NCBI RefSeq assembly: GCF_017745675.1
Contig: NZ_JAFLJM010000004.1
Location: 186,001 to 250,000 of the forward strand
DNA: 64,000 bases
DNA from: Alkalihalobacillus sp. BA299
GTDB lineage: Bacteria; Bacillota; Bacilli; Bacillales; Bacillaceae_F
Direction: 5' to 3'
Shown here: one piece after another, positions 48,136 through 56,803 of the stretch
Position numbering within the stretch: the stretch's first letter is position 1
Layout: every line of letters starts with the position of its first letter
The notes under the pieces: model-generated
Told to the model about the DNA's origin: nothing
The model's input: the letters and a program-made list of their open reading frames with translations, nothing else
Database searches by the model: none
Position numbers and translations under genes: made by a program

Positions 48136-48176
48136 AAAAAAAGGTGATAAAGGGCAAACCCCTTTACCACCCTTTT
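48136..48176 (-). terminator. intrinsic terminator after rpsB
   Basis: A long stem of AAGGGTGGTAAAGGG with CCCTTTATCACCTT and a 5-base loop on the minus strand, followed by a T run. It begins about 15 bases after the rpsB stop and lies between rpsB and tsf. Confidence 0.9.
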
Positions 48177-48191
48177 GAAGAGCAAATGAAA

Positions 48192-48926
48192 TTAAACAGT
48201 TTCTTCTACTTCAACTTGCTCAGAATCTTGACTCTCATTACCAGTAGCTGAAGTAGCTTCGATAATTGCATCAGCCATTTTACCAGTAAGAAGTTTTACG
48301 GCACGAATCGCATCATCGTTACCAGGAATTACATAGTCAATCTCATCTGGATCACAGTTTGTATCTACAATAGCAACAACTGGGATGTTTAATTTATGAG
48401 CTTCAGCAATAGCAATACGCTCTTTTCGCGGATCAATAATGAATAAAGCATCTGGTACAGCTTTCATATCTTTAATTCCACCTAAGAACTTTTCAAGACG
48501 TTCCATTTCCTTCTTAAGAAGAATTACTTCTTTCTTAGGAAGTACTTCAAACGTTCCATCTTCTTGCATTCTTTCAAGCTCTTTTAAACGTCCAACACGT
48601 TTTTGGATTGTAGTGAAGTTTGTTAGTGTACCACCTAACCAACGTTGGTTGATGTAGTACATTCCACAACGCTCAGCTTCTTCTTTAACAGAATCTTGAG
48701 CTTGTTTCTTAGTACCAACAAACAATACTTTACCTCCGTCTGCTGCTAAGTCTCTTACGAAATTGTAAGCTTCCTCAACCTTTTTAACAGTCTTTTGTAA
48801 ATCGATGATGTAAATTCCGTTACGTTCTGTGAAGATGTAGCGAGACATTTTTGGGTTCCAACGACGAGTTTGGTGACCGAAGTGTACCCCTGCCTCTAGT
48901 AATTGTTTCATTGAAATTACTGCCAC
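48192..48926 (-). CDS. rpsB: 30S ribosomal protein S2
   Basis: S2 binds late to the 30S body and is needed for S1/mRNA engagement. The sequence holds [19 protein letters not shown] and the paired blocks [20 protein letters not shown] and [12 protein letters not shown] start at GTG 48924-48926 ([10 protein letters not shown]), since the in-frame ATG at 48944 contains the AGGAGG site itself. This gives 244 residues, the usual size. A promoter and a leader stem lie upstream. Confidence 0.97.
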   Translation of the reverse strand: MAVISMKQLLEAGVHFGHQTRRWNPKMSRYIFTERNGIYIIDLQKTVKKVEEAYNFVRDLAADGGKVLFVGTKKQAQDSVKEEAERCGMYYINQRWLGGTLTNFTTIQKRVGRLKELERMQEDGTFEVLPKKEVILLKKEMERLEKFLGGIKDMKAVPDALFIIDPRKERIAIAEAHKLNIPVVAIVDTNCDPDEIDYVIPGNDDAIRAVKLLTGKMADAIIEATSATGNESQDSEQVEVEETV

Positions 48927-48974
48927 ATCAAACACCTCCTTCAATGGTTTTTGTTTTCCTCCGCAATCCTCATC

Positions 48975-49014
48975 TTTAAGTAAGACTGAAATATATTCAG
49001 CACCCCTACTTAAA
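48975..49014 (-). promoter_or_regulatory. stem-loop in the rpsB leader
   Basis: The outer stem TTTAAGTA/TACTTAAA and inner stem CTGAA/TTCAG are separated by an asymmetric internal loop (read on the minus strand). It lies between the rpsB promoter and the start codon, about 50 bases before the GTG. The position suits an S2 autoregulatory site, but no experiment or covariation supports that here. Confidence 0.4.
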
Positions 49015-49046
49015 TTAGAATGCGTGTGTGATTAACACCGTGGATT

Positions 49047-49075
49047 AATATACCACAACGAGCAAGTAATAGCAA
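49047..49075 (-). promoter_or_regulatory. sigma-A promoter of rpsB
   Basis: TTGCTA (49070-49075), a 17-base spacer and TATATT (49047-49052) on the minus strand. It lies about 120 bases before the rpsB start, in the gap after the last gene of the fla/che operon. Confidence 0.6.
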
Positions 49076-49090
49076 GCTACCTAGAATATT

Positions 49091-49609
49091 TTAATGATAA
49101 AATTTTATCATTAACTCTACTTCGCCTTTACCAAGGTTTAATTTTTTTGCGATTTCTTCAGACGATAAGCCTTGTTTTGATAATAAAAGGACTTTTGCTG
49201 TATTAGACTGTTCATACAAATCTGGTTTTTCTCCTTCAATCTCTGGTGGCTGATACTCTTCGTATTTGACCTTTTCTTTAGGTTGAGCCTGAACCCGTCC
49301 CTTATGTTCTTTTTTACTCTTCACTGTAGCCGTTTTTAAGATCGTTTTCTGTTGCCCGTTTTCTTTTTCATCGCCATTTTTTGTTGCAGTACTTGTTTGT
49401 TGATACTTTTTAATTTGCTCGAGCAAAAATTCATTCTCTTCCTTCATTTCTGTCGTATAGGCAACTAACAAATCTTCTATATCACGTTTAAGTTTTTCTT
49501 CATTTATTGGACTTGTTTGTTGATTATTTACTTTTTGGAGTAAAGTAATGATCCACAAAAAAGTAAGTAAGTGTAATACGAGACTAGTAGTTAGTAAAAA
49601 TTGAATCAT
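49091..49609 (-). CDS. SwrB/YlxL-like membrane-anchored protein
   Basis: A 172-residue protein with one N-terminal transmembrane helix (residues 2-25), a charged, coiled-coil-prone middle and a C-terminal helix-turn-helix-like block GLSSEEIAKKLNLGKGEVEL. This layout and the location at the end of the fla/che operon before rpsB match B. subtilis SwrB (YlxL), which promotes activation of the flagellar export apparatus. Sequence similarity is weak by eye, so I give no symbol. Confidence 0.7.
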   Translation of the reverse strand: MIQFLLTTSLVLHLLTFLWIITLLQKVNNQQTSPINEEKLKRDIEDLLVAYTTEMKEENEFLLEQIKKYQQTSTATKNGDEKENGQQKTILKTATVKSKKEHKGRVQAQPKEKVKYEEYQPPEIEGEKPDLYEQSNTAKVLLLSKQGLSSEEIAKKLNLGKGEVELMIKFYH

Positions 49610-49621
49610 ACATGTACTCCC

Positions 49622-49933
49622 TTAGCCTGAAAAGTCTATAAATTTCCCCTTATATGGGTGCTCGCTTATGTCTTGTTTTTTATCATGTTTATTTTTTCTG
49701 TTTTGGTCCTGGTGTTTCTGGTCTTTTTCCTTTTCTTTATCAGGTTCTAGCTTATTAAGATCCGATTCATTAGACTTATTGACTTGCTTTCTCTTTTGGT
49801 CTTCATCTCTTTTATACTGTGTACTAATTATATCTTGCCCAACTTGGGCTCGCTGTTGTAGTTGTTCTTGAATTTTTCCTACACCTTGTGAGCGTGGAAA
49901 AGAACCTTGCATCTCAATTGGTTTTATACTCAT
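49622..49933 (-). CDS. short hydrophilic protein of the flagellar operon, function unknown
   Basis: A 103-residue, highly charged, Lys/Asp/Gln-rich protein without membrane segments. It starts MSIKPIEMQGSFPRSQGVGK and ends HPYKGKFIDFSG; the middle is low complexity and probably disordered. Short proteins with a similar beginning and a conserved K-G-x-x-I-D-type tail occur near sigD in flagellar operons of other Firmicutes, but I know no assigned function. It lies between the FapA-like gene and the SwrB-like gene, 12 bases from the latter. Confidence 0.7.
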   Translation of the reverse strand: MSIKPIEMQGSFPRSQGVGKIQEQLQQRAQVGQDIISTQYKRDEDQKRKQVNKSNESDLNKLEPDKEKEKDQKHQDQNRKNKHDKKQDISEHPYKGKFIDFSG

Positions 49934-49969
49934 CTTTATTCACACTCCATCGATTTACCATTTCTTTAA

Positions 49970-51349
49970 TTATAATGGAATGATTTGGATTTCACTATCA
50001 ATGATTGATACTTTTACATATTGATGGTTAGACGTAATTTTCCGACGATACTTACCAAATGTTAATGTTACATTTGGATACAAGTGACGCTCTACTTTGA
50101 CAACACCGGTATGACTCTTGTCCATTTCTTCGTTCAATTCGATTAGTTCTTCTTCTGCTATTGCTTTTTTCTCCTTTGTTTGTAAAAGAGTATTTCTTAC
50201 GCGTAGTTTCATTATTCTTTCATTCGTTTGCAGCACTTGTCCCTTTTTTTCTTTTAGTTCAATTACAAGTAAAAGCTTATTAAGCTTTTCTAGCTCTTCA
50301 GTTGCTTGTTTTAATTGATTTTGATGTGTCGATATTTTTTCCAATACCTGTTGATGCACTCCAATAAATAAGTCTGTTGGTGTATGCATTGAGTTACCTA
50401 ATTCCTTACAGTTTATTTCATACCCCGCAGATAATTTCCCACCGACAATATTTCCTTTTGGACAATAAATACTCCCATTAACATGACATTTACTATGTAA
50501 TATTGACTGATTGACATGAAGGTTCCCTTCTGCTTCAACATTCCCTTGATTAATAAAGGTTGTATGTATATCCTTTTTGGCTTTCACAAAACCTTTTCCT
50601 TGACTGACAATTCCTGCTGCAACAAATATTGAACCTTCTGAAATGATAGTAGCTGCTTCAACTGTACCTTGAATACGAATATCTCCTTTTGCTTTCACCT
50701 GAAAGCCTGCAGGAACATTCCCTCGGATTGAAACATTACCGATAAATTCAATGTTTCCAGTCCTCATGTCTAGGTCCCCGTGAACTTCATATACGGGGTA
50801 AACATGAATCGTTTTCTTATCAATGCACAGTTGACCATCAACCTGAGCAATCAGTTTTGATTTGTCTTCGGAAACCGATGTATTTTTTCCTGGTCGTAAA
50901 ATAAAGTCCCTTCCTGGTTTTGCAGGGATTTCTTCGCCCAATACATTTCTTCCTGATTGACCTAGTGTTGCTTCTACTTTTTCCCCTACAGTTTGACCTT
51001 GACTAACAGATGGAATATTGATTACATGCCGCAAATCAACTTGATCAACATCTAGCCTATCACTTTTTTCCGATACAAATTTAGTCGCTTTTAAATATGC
51101 ATTATTCCCATTTAGTGGATTAGTGCCTTCAGCAAAGACAAATGGTGAGGTTAATAGGCCATTATTTTCAACGATCTTTTGCAAGCCGTTATCATTAATG
51201 CCATAAACAACTCCATGTTCTTTCACCCAAGTTATAAGCTCATCATACGTAAGTTTAGTTTTTTCATCGTTTTTTTGATTTTGTATAATGGTTGCTTTCA
51301 TCTTATTACTACTAATTTGAATTTCAAAAATATCATCTAAAGGGGTCAT
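49970..51349 (-). CDS. FapA family protein (DUF342, polymer-forming beta-helix)
   Basis: A 459-residue protein with an N-terminal alpha/beta region, then a DUF342 core: PAKPGRDFILRPGKNTS followed by repeating beta-helix turns (about 190-310, with GNVSIRGNVPAGFQVKAKGD and VEAATIISEGSIFVAAG), and a C-terminal coiled coil (about 330-410). Proteins of this kind occur in flagellar and polar-growth contexts, but the biochemical role is not known. It lies directly after sigD (34-base gap). B. subtilis has no counterpart at this place. The ribosome-binding site is weak. Confidence 0.82.
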   Translation of the reverse strand: MTPLDDIFEIQISSNKMKATIIQNQKNDEKTKLTYDELITWVKEHGVVYGINDNGLQKIVENNGLLTSPFVFAEGTNPLNGNNAYLKATKFVSEKSDRLDVDQVDLRHVINIPSVSQGQTVGEKVEATLGQSGRNVLGEEIPAKPGRDFILRPGKNTSVSEDKSKLIAQVDGQLCIDKKTIHVYPVYEVHGDLDMRTGNIEFIGNVSIRGNVPAGFQVKAKGDIRIQGTVEAATIISEGSIFVAAGIVSQGKGFVKAKKDIHTTFINQGNVEAEGNLHVNQSILHSKCHVNGSIYCPKGNIVGGKLSAGYEINCKELGNSMHTPTDLFIGVHQQVLEKISTHQNQLKQATEELEKLNKLLLVIELKEKKGQVLQTNERIMKLRVRNTLLQTKEKKAIAEEELIELNEEMDKSHTGVVKVERHLYPNVTLTFGKYRRKITSNHQYVKVSIIDSEIQIIPL

Positions 51350-51383
51350 GTTTATTCATCACATCGCTTTCGATTAGCTTTTT

Positions 51384-52151
51384 TTAGCTTATCGCCTTTT
51401 TTAATACTTGCTGCAGTCGAAAAAGTGCCTTTGAATGTATTTGAGAAATACGTGAAGTAGACAAATCTAAGACTTGTCCTATTTCAGTTAGAGTTAATTC
51501 TTCAAAGTAAAACAAACTAATGACAATCTGCTCTTTTTCATTTAAATTTTGAATCACTCTAGCTAATTCTTTTTTGGTTGCTTCTGCAATAACAGATTGT
51601 TCTGGAGTTAATGTACGTTTATCTTCAATAGTAGATTTGTACGTTTCTTCACGATCAGAATCATTCGTTCTTTCATCAATCGAGAGCATATTAGCGTAAA
51701 AACTTTCCGACATGATATGTGTAACTTCGTCTTCTGAAGTCCCTAATTCATTAGCCACTTCATTAGCGTTGACATAACGCCCTAAAGATTGTTCCAAACG
51801 CTCAATCGTTGCTTCTACTTTTTTTGATTTTTCTCTCAAGGACCGAGGAAGCCAATCTTCTTTTCTTAAACCATCTATAATTGCACCTCTTATTCTAAAA
51901 GAAGCATACGTATCAAATTTTAAATCTCGCTGTGAATCAAACTTTTCAAGTGCGTCATACAAGCCCAACATCCCATGACTCATTAAATCATCCTTATTCA
52001 CATTACGTGGGAGCCCTGAAGCAACTCGACTCACATGGTACCGGACAAGCGGCATATATAAGCGAATTAATGAGTCGCAAGCCTCATTATCTTTTGTACC
52101 GATCCACTTATCCCATAATTTTTGTTCCTCGCATAATGGTGTTTCAGGCAT
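51384..52151 (-). CDS. sigD: RNA polymerase sigma factor SigD (flagellar/motility)
   Basis: Sigma-28-type factor for late flagellar, chemotaxis and autolysin genes. Seen are region 2 (RNVNKDDLMSHGMLGLYDAL then FDTYASFRIRGAIIDGLRKE), region 3 and region 4 with helix-turn-helix LTLTEIGQVLDLSTSRISQI. The 255 residues match B. subtilis SigD. A strong GGAGG site precedes the ATG. It follows a small membrane-protein gene by only two bases and sits near the end of the fla/che operon, where distance from the promoter is known to matter in B. subtilis. Confidence 0.96.
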   Translation of the reverse strand: MPETPLCEEQKLWDKWIGTKDNEACDSLIRLYMPLVRYHVSRVASGLPRNVNKDDLMSHGMLGLYDALEKFDSQRDLKFDTYASFRIRGAIIDGLRKEDWLPRSLREKSKKVEATIERLEQSLGRYVNANEVANELGTSEDEVTHIMSESFYANMLSIDERTNDSDREETYKSTIEDKRTLTPEQSVIAEATKKELARVIQNLNEKEQIVISLFYFEELTLTEIGQVLDLSTSRISQIHSKALFRLQQVLKKAIS

Positions 52152-52153
52152 GA

Positions 52154-52486
52154 CTATACCTCCTTGTCATCGAGAAGTTCACGTACATATTCACTCGCCT
52201 TTTGAATGTCTTCGTCACTATATTCACGATCTTCTGTTGGATCTTCAATCTTATTTAATTCCTGCTTAAAAAGCACTTCATCCTCCTGAACCTTGTTCGT
52301 TGAAGATGCGAAGGCAATCGACCAGAGCCAACGAAAAAAATAGGTGATAAGAAAAGTTACAACAAAAGCAACAGCCGCTCTATAGCAAGTGGTTTTGATT
52401 AAATTATTCCCTAATGACCCTAAAAAAACGATAAAAAAAGCGACAATACCAAGATATAAATTAACCAACCAAGTTCCATAAAGCAT
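52154..52486 (-). CDS. small two-helix membrane protein between cheD and sigD, function unknown
   Basis: A 110-residue protein with two transmembrane helices (about 8-27 and 34-56) and an acidic, glutamate-rich cytoplasmic tail (about 65-110). It overlaps the cheD stop (TAATG) and ends two bases before the sigD ATG, so it is translated within the operon. B. subtilis has no gene here. I do not recognise the family. Position suggests a motility role, but this is inference. Confidence 0.75.
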   Translation of the reverse strand: MLYGTWLVNLYLGIVAFFIVFLGSLGNNLIKTTCYRAAVAFVVTFLITYFFRWLWSIAFASSTNKVQEDEVLFKQELNKIEDPTEDREYSDEDIQKASEYVRELLDDKEV

Positions 52487-52986
52487 TAGATTTCCTTTAC
52501 TCCTTGACTTACTGTTCGTATATTCAGCTTTTTAGTAAGAGGATTAAATTCAATCGTACGTCCACTACTTCCACCGATATCTTCTGCCACGACCGGGATC
52601 CGAAGTTGCTTCAACTTTTCTTTTACAGCATCGACATTTCTCGGTCCAATTCTCATCATTTCATTTGAACTTGAAAAATTAAACATTTGAGCTCCACCTG
52701 CTATTTTTGCTTTTAATGAATAAGTTCTCGCCCCTGCACTCTTCATCTTTTGAATAAGTTCAGTAATTGCAGTATCCGCATACTTAGCTACATTTAACGT
52801 ACCAGATTTACCAAGTTTCGAATCTGGAAGCATGACATGTGCCATTCCTGATATATTTGAATAATCATCGTATAATACAATCCCTACACATGACCCTAAT
52901 CCCGAAGTTCTAATCGTGTGAGGGGATTTAACAATATTTAAATCTGCCATTCCAACTTTAACAACCTCTTTAACCACATCATTCAT
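52486..52986 (-). CDS. cheD: chemoreceptor glutamine deamidase CheD
   Basis: CheD deamidates receptor glutamines and is a partner and effector of CheC. The catalytic Cys lies in [12 protein letters not shown] and the His in GMAHVMLP. The 166 residues match the family. Its start overlaps cheC by eight bases, a typical cheC-cheD coupling. Its usual partners CheA and CheW are not encoded beside it in this window. Confidence 0.95.
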   Translation of the reverse strand: MNDVVKEVVKVGMADLNIVKSPHTIRTSGLGSCVGIVLYDDYSNISGMAHVMLPDSKLGKSGTLNVAKYADTAITELIQKMKSAGARTYSLKAKIAGGAQMFNFSSSNEMMRIGPRNVDAVKEKLKQLRIPVVAEDIGGSSGRTIEFNPLTKKLNIRTVSQGVKEI

Positions 52987-53617
52987 CCATCTCTACTCCT
53001 AAGGCTGTAAAAATTTGTTCAAAGGCAGTTGGATCAGGGAGTAAAAAGAAATGACCACTCGACTGTGATAACTCGTTGTCCATCTCATTTACTTCAGTAT
53101 CAATAACAATAGTATAGTCACTGACTTGCGACACTTCAATTAGACCAAAACTTAAAATCGCTCCAGCTAAATCAATGCTTAATGCTGGGACAGAGGGCTG
53201 TAAGTTCAGTCGTGTAAAATCTGAAAGTGCCGATAAATAAGAACCCGCTAAAATATTGCCCATTTCTTGTAATGCTGATAGACCTAGTTCATCAAATGGT
53301 GGTTCAGATAACTGAAAGGTGACATCACCTGTTAAACGCCGAATCAGTTGCTCTGCCTCAGCAACAGGAATTAATAAAAACATACTTCCAGGTGCATCTC
53401 CTTCAAGACGAAGAAATATGGCTGCAACGACTTTATCTGCTCCTCCAACTAAATCTGTTATTTCTTGAAAAGAAACTATTCTAACAGATGGTACTTTCAT
53501 ATCTATACTTTTATTTAGTAGAGTTGAAAGTGCAGTTGCTGCATTTCCTGCACCAATATTTCCTATTTCTTTTAATACATCTAAATGGTACGATTTAATT
53601 CGTTCAATATAACTCAT
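52979..53617 (-). CDS. cheC: CheY-P phosphatase CheC
   Basis: CheC dephosphorylates CheY-P and binds CheD. Two active-site repeats are visible: [19 protein letters not shown] (about residues 15-33) and [16 protein letters not shown] (about 113-128), each with the catalytic Glu-Asn pair. The length is 212 residues. It overlaps cheD and starts 57 bases after cheB ends; in B. subtilis cheA and cheW would lie in that gap. Confidence 0.95.
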   Translation of the reverse strand: MSYIERIKSYHLDVLKEIGNIGAGNAATALSTLLNKSIDMKVPSVRIVSFQEITDLVGGADKVVAAIFLRLEGDAPGSMFLLIPVAEAEQLIRRLTGDVTFQLSEPPFDELGLSALQEMGNILAGSYLSALSDFTRLNLQPSVPALSIDLAGAILSFGLIEVSQVSDYTIVIDTEVNEMDNELSQSSGHFFLLPDPTAFEQIFTALGVEMDE

Positions 53618-53674
53618 TTGAGCAACCTCTCCCTAGAACTTGTTTTTATTATTTCTGAGGGTAAACCTTATGTA

Positions 53675-54748
53675 CTAAACTAGCTCCATGACTCGCATAC
53701 TTATATTTTGAAGATGAACAATCTCATTTACTTTGTTTGTTTTAATAGCTGAACGTGGCATTCCAAATACAATACAAGATTCTTTAGCTTCTGCAATTGA
53801 ATAAGTGTTAGTAAGATCTTTCAACTTTAGTAATCCTTCTGTTCCATCTGCTCCCATCCCAGTCATAATGATCGAAAGAACACTATAATTCGTCACCTTT
53901 GCTAATGACTCAAATAACACGTCAACAGATGGACGATGTCCTTTACGAGGAGGTAATTGATTTAGACAAGCGGCTAATACAGACCCTACTTTTTTTACTG
54001 TTAAATGTGAACCACCAGGTGCTAAATAAGCAACCCCATTTTTGATGATCTCTCCATCTTCTGCTTCTTTTACTTCAATATTGCATAAAGAGTTTAAACG
54101 GTTAGCTAATGACTTTGTAAATCCTTGTGGCATATGTTGAACGATTAATATTGGAGCATTAATCGTCGGCGGAATTTTCGTAAGAACTTGTTGGAGAGCT
54201 TTTGGGCCACCTGTAGAAGTACCAATGGCAACCACTTTTTTCTTCCCATTATTTTTAAATGAACGAATTTCTTTATCTTTTATTATCATTTGATTTGACG
54301 TATTTGTTACAATTTTCTTAGTATTGTTAATAAAATTGGATACTTGAGATTGAGCAGCTAAAACAACTTTGCCGATTATTTCATCCTTAATATTGTGTAT
54401 ATCTAGAGATATTGCCCCTGATGTTTTTGCAATAAAATCTACAGCTCCGTATTCCATGGCTAACATTGTATTTTTAGCACCTTCTAATGTCGTACTGCTT
54501 ATCATCACAACGGGTATCGGAGTAGTTTCCATAATTTTTTTTAACGTTTCTAACCCGTTCATGACCGGCATTTCAACATCAAGAGTAATAACAGTTGGCT
54601 TAAGTGTCTTTAGTTTATGCAGAGCATCCTGTCCATTTCTTGCAGTCCCAATTACGTGAATTCGCTCATCTTGTTGTAATAGATCACTGATGACTTTTCT
54701 CATAAATGCAGAATCATCAACAACCAATACTGTGATTTTCGCTCTCAC
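53675..54748 (-). CDS. cheB: chemotaxis methylesterase CheB
   Basis: CheB demethylates chemoreceptors when phosphorylated. A receiver domain (1-125) with DD at 11-12 and phosphoacceptor Asp57 in TLDVEMPVMNG is followed by the esterase domain with the triad Ser178 (GTSTGG), His205 (VQHMPQGF) and an Asp in MTGMGADG. The 357 residues are complete. The start is GTG 54746-54748 behind GGGGGG. The kinase that would phosphorylate it (CheA) is not in the usual downstream position. Confidence 0.96.
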   Translation of the reverse strand: MRAKITVLVVDDSAFMRKVISDLLQQDERIHVIGTARNGQDALHKLKTLKPTVITLDVEMPVMNGLETLKKIMETTPIPVVMISSTTLEGAKNTMLAMEYGAVDFIAKTSGAISLDIHNIKDEIIGKVVLAAQSQVSNFINNTKKIVTNTSNQMIIKDKEIRSFKNNGKKKVVAIGTSTGGPKALQQVLTKIPPTINAPILIVQHMPQGFTKSLANRLNSLCNIEVKEAEDGEIIKNGVAYLAPGGSHLTVKKVGSVLAACLNQLPPRKGHRPSVDVLFESLAKVTNYSVLSIIMTGMGADGTEGLLKLKDLTNTYSIAEAKESCIVFGMPRSAIKTNKVNEIVHLQNISMRVMELV

Positions 54749-54783
54749 ATTACCCCCCCTTCATTAAACAACTGACTTAGTAG

Positions 54784-55650
54784 CTATGTCCTGAAAAAAC
54801 GCTTAAAGCGATGTAAAAATGAATGAAACTGAGGCTTATCCTGATCGATCTTTTGTTCACCTAAAAACTGCTTGACGATTAACTCTATTGCCTGACTCGA
54901 TTTCGCTTTTGGATCTAATACAAGAACCGGCTTTTGAGATCTTACAGCTTTTGATACAGACTTATCATTTGGAATACTCCCTAGATACGTTAAATCTTTT
55001 TGTAAAAACTGCTTGACGACTCGCATAAAATTTTGTGCTGTCAAAAGGCCTTCTTTATTCGTATCTGTCCGGTTAACAATGATAGAACACTGGATGGAAT
55101 CCATTTTTGAGTTAATGTATTTAAGCATTGCATAAGCATCTGTTATCGCAGTAGGCTCGGGTGTAGTAACAACGATCACTTCATTCGAAGAAAGGATAAA
55201 CTGCATGCTATCCTCTGACACACCTGCTCCCATATCAAAAATAATATAATCAAACTCCTGTCCTAATGATTCGAGTTGAGTCATAAAACGTTGGAATTTT
55301 TTCTCATTTAATTTAAATAATTGTGTAAATCCCGAACCACCAGAGACAAAGGATACATTTTCTGGTCCTGTCTCAATAATATCCCAAATTGTTAATTCAT
55401 TTTCAATCATATCGACAACGTTATATTTGCTAGAAACTCCCATTAGGATATCGACATTCGCCATACCAATATCTAAATCAAATAATAGTACTCGTTTTCC
55501 AGCTTGTGATAAACCGATTGAAAAATTAATAGAAAAGTTAGATTTCCCAACTCCTCCTTTTCCACTAACTACTGAAATGACCTTTGTATCATTGCCATTA
55601 TCTATATTATTCATTATCTTACGTAAGCTTTCAGCTTGGTCATTCATCAT
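54784..55650 (-). CDS. flhG: flagellar number/placement ATPase FlhG
   Basis: FlhG (YlxH) is a MinD-like ATPase that controls the number and position of flagella and stimulates FlhF GTPase. The deviant Walker A SGKGGVGKS is at residues 29-37, with DLDIGMANVDILMG and IIFDMGAGVSEDSM following. The 288 residues include the N-terminal DQAESLR segment that contacts FlhF. It overlaps flhF by 11 bases. Confidence 0.96.
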   Translation of the reverse strand: MMNDQAESLRKIMNNIDNGNDTKVISVVSGKGGVGKSNFSINFSIGLSQAGKRVLLFDLDIGMANVDILMGVSSKYNVVDMIENELTIWDIIETGPENVSFVSGGSGFTQLFKLNEKKFQRFMTQLESLGQEFDYIIFDMGAGVSEDSMQFILSSNEVIVVTTPEPTAITDAYAMLKYINSKMDSIQCSIIVNRTDTNKEGLLTAQNFMRVVKQFLQKDLTYLGSIPNDKSVSKAVRSQKPVLVLDPKAKSSQAIELIVKQFLGEQKIDQDKPQFHSFLHRFKRFFRT

Positions 55651-56803
55651 TTTTTACCTCAACTATAGAATTAACAATTGCCTGTCCACTACCTTCTGTA
55701 ATGTCATCTGGGACATTTTGACCGTCAGTAATATAAGCAATTCCAACTTTATTTTTCTGAACAAAAGTAAGCATTGAGCCATAATAAGACGTTTCATCCT
55801 TTTTCGTAAAAATAACTTTATCTATATGAATAAGTGAGAACTTTTCATAAATAGCTTCCATGTCACGATATTTAGATGTTAATGCTAGAACTAAATAGGT
55901 TTCCACTTCATCCGTAAAATCTATAACATTTTGTAGTTCTTCCACGTATAGTGGATTTCGAAAGTTTCGTCCTGCGCTATCAACAAGAACGAGGTCATAT
56001 TTGGAGAATTGATCTTTTGCCTTTTTAAAATCTTCAATAGAGTAAGCGACTTCTAATGGAATATTTAATATTTTGGCATACGTTTTTAATTGCTCAACAG
56101 CGGCTATGCGATATGTATCTGTTGTTATCAATGCAACTTTTTTATGTTTTTTTAAAACACTATGGGCAGCAAGCTTGGCAATTGTCGTAGTTTTTCCCAC
56201 TCCAGTAGGACCTACAATATTGACAAAGCGTTTCGTAAACGTTATTCCTCCCATAGGTATATCACGAATAGAATCGAGTAAATACGCTTTTAACCATTCA
56301 ATAACTTCTTCTTTTTTGGTTTCCACCTGATCTTTCTCGTACCACTTTCTTAATAAATGCTTCATCGTTTGTAAGCGAAGTTGCTTTGCTACTTCTTGGT
56401 CTTCAAGCAAATTATTAATCGTTTGAAAAGGCTCAGGATACTCACGTTCAGGGTTTACTTCATTCGTAGCTATAGAAGTCACCAATGTTTTTAGATGTTC
56501 GATTTCTTTTATCAATTTTTCCTGGCTATGCTCTTGTGTGACCATTTGCTTTTTTTGTTGAAGGACGCCTGGTAATTCCATACGTCCTTCATTCATTTGC
56601 TGCTTTTTTGGGGTAGGTCGTTTAATAGTTGGAGTACGGTCAATTGCTGCAATGACCTCAATATTCTTTTTCGTAAAGAAACCTAAAAATCCACCAGATA
56701 CGATTTCTCTTGAATTTAAAATCACTGCATCATGCCCCAGCTCTTCACGAATTTTTTTCATTGCTTCTGGCATCGACGGAGCTATAAACTTTTTAATCTT
56801 CAA
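55640..56803 (-). CDS. flhF: flagellar SRP-like GTPase FlhF
   Basis: FlhF is an SRP-family GTPase that sites the flagellar basal body. An N-terminal B domain (MKIKKFIAPSMPEAMKKIRE) and linker are followed by the NG domains with P-loop GPTGVGKTTTIAKLA, TDTYRIAAVEQL and DSAGR. The 387 residues are normal. The start is TTG 56801-56803, overlapping the flhA TGA, so translation is coupled. Confidence 0.96.
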   Translation of the reverse strand: MKIKKFIAPSMPEAMKKIREELGHDAVILNSREIVSGGFLGFFTKKNIEVIAAIDRTPTIKRPTPKKQQMNEGRMELPGVLQQKKQMVTQEHSQEKLIKEIEHLKTLVTSIATNEVNPEREYPEPFQTINNLLEDQEVAKQLRLQTMKHLLRKWYEKDQVETKKEEVIEWLKAYLLDSIRDIPMGGITFTKRFVNIVGPTGVGKTTTIAKLAAHSVLKKHKKVALITTDTYRIAAVEQLKTYAKILNIPLEVAYSIEDFKKAKDQFSKYDLVLVDSAGRNFRNPLYVEELQNVIDFTDEVETYLVLALTSKYRDMEAIYEKFSLIHIDKVIFTKKDETSYYGSMLTFVQKNKVGIAYITDGQNVPDDITEGSGQAIVNSIVEVKNDE

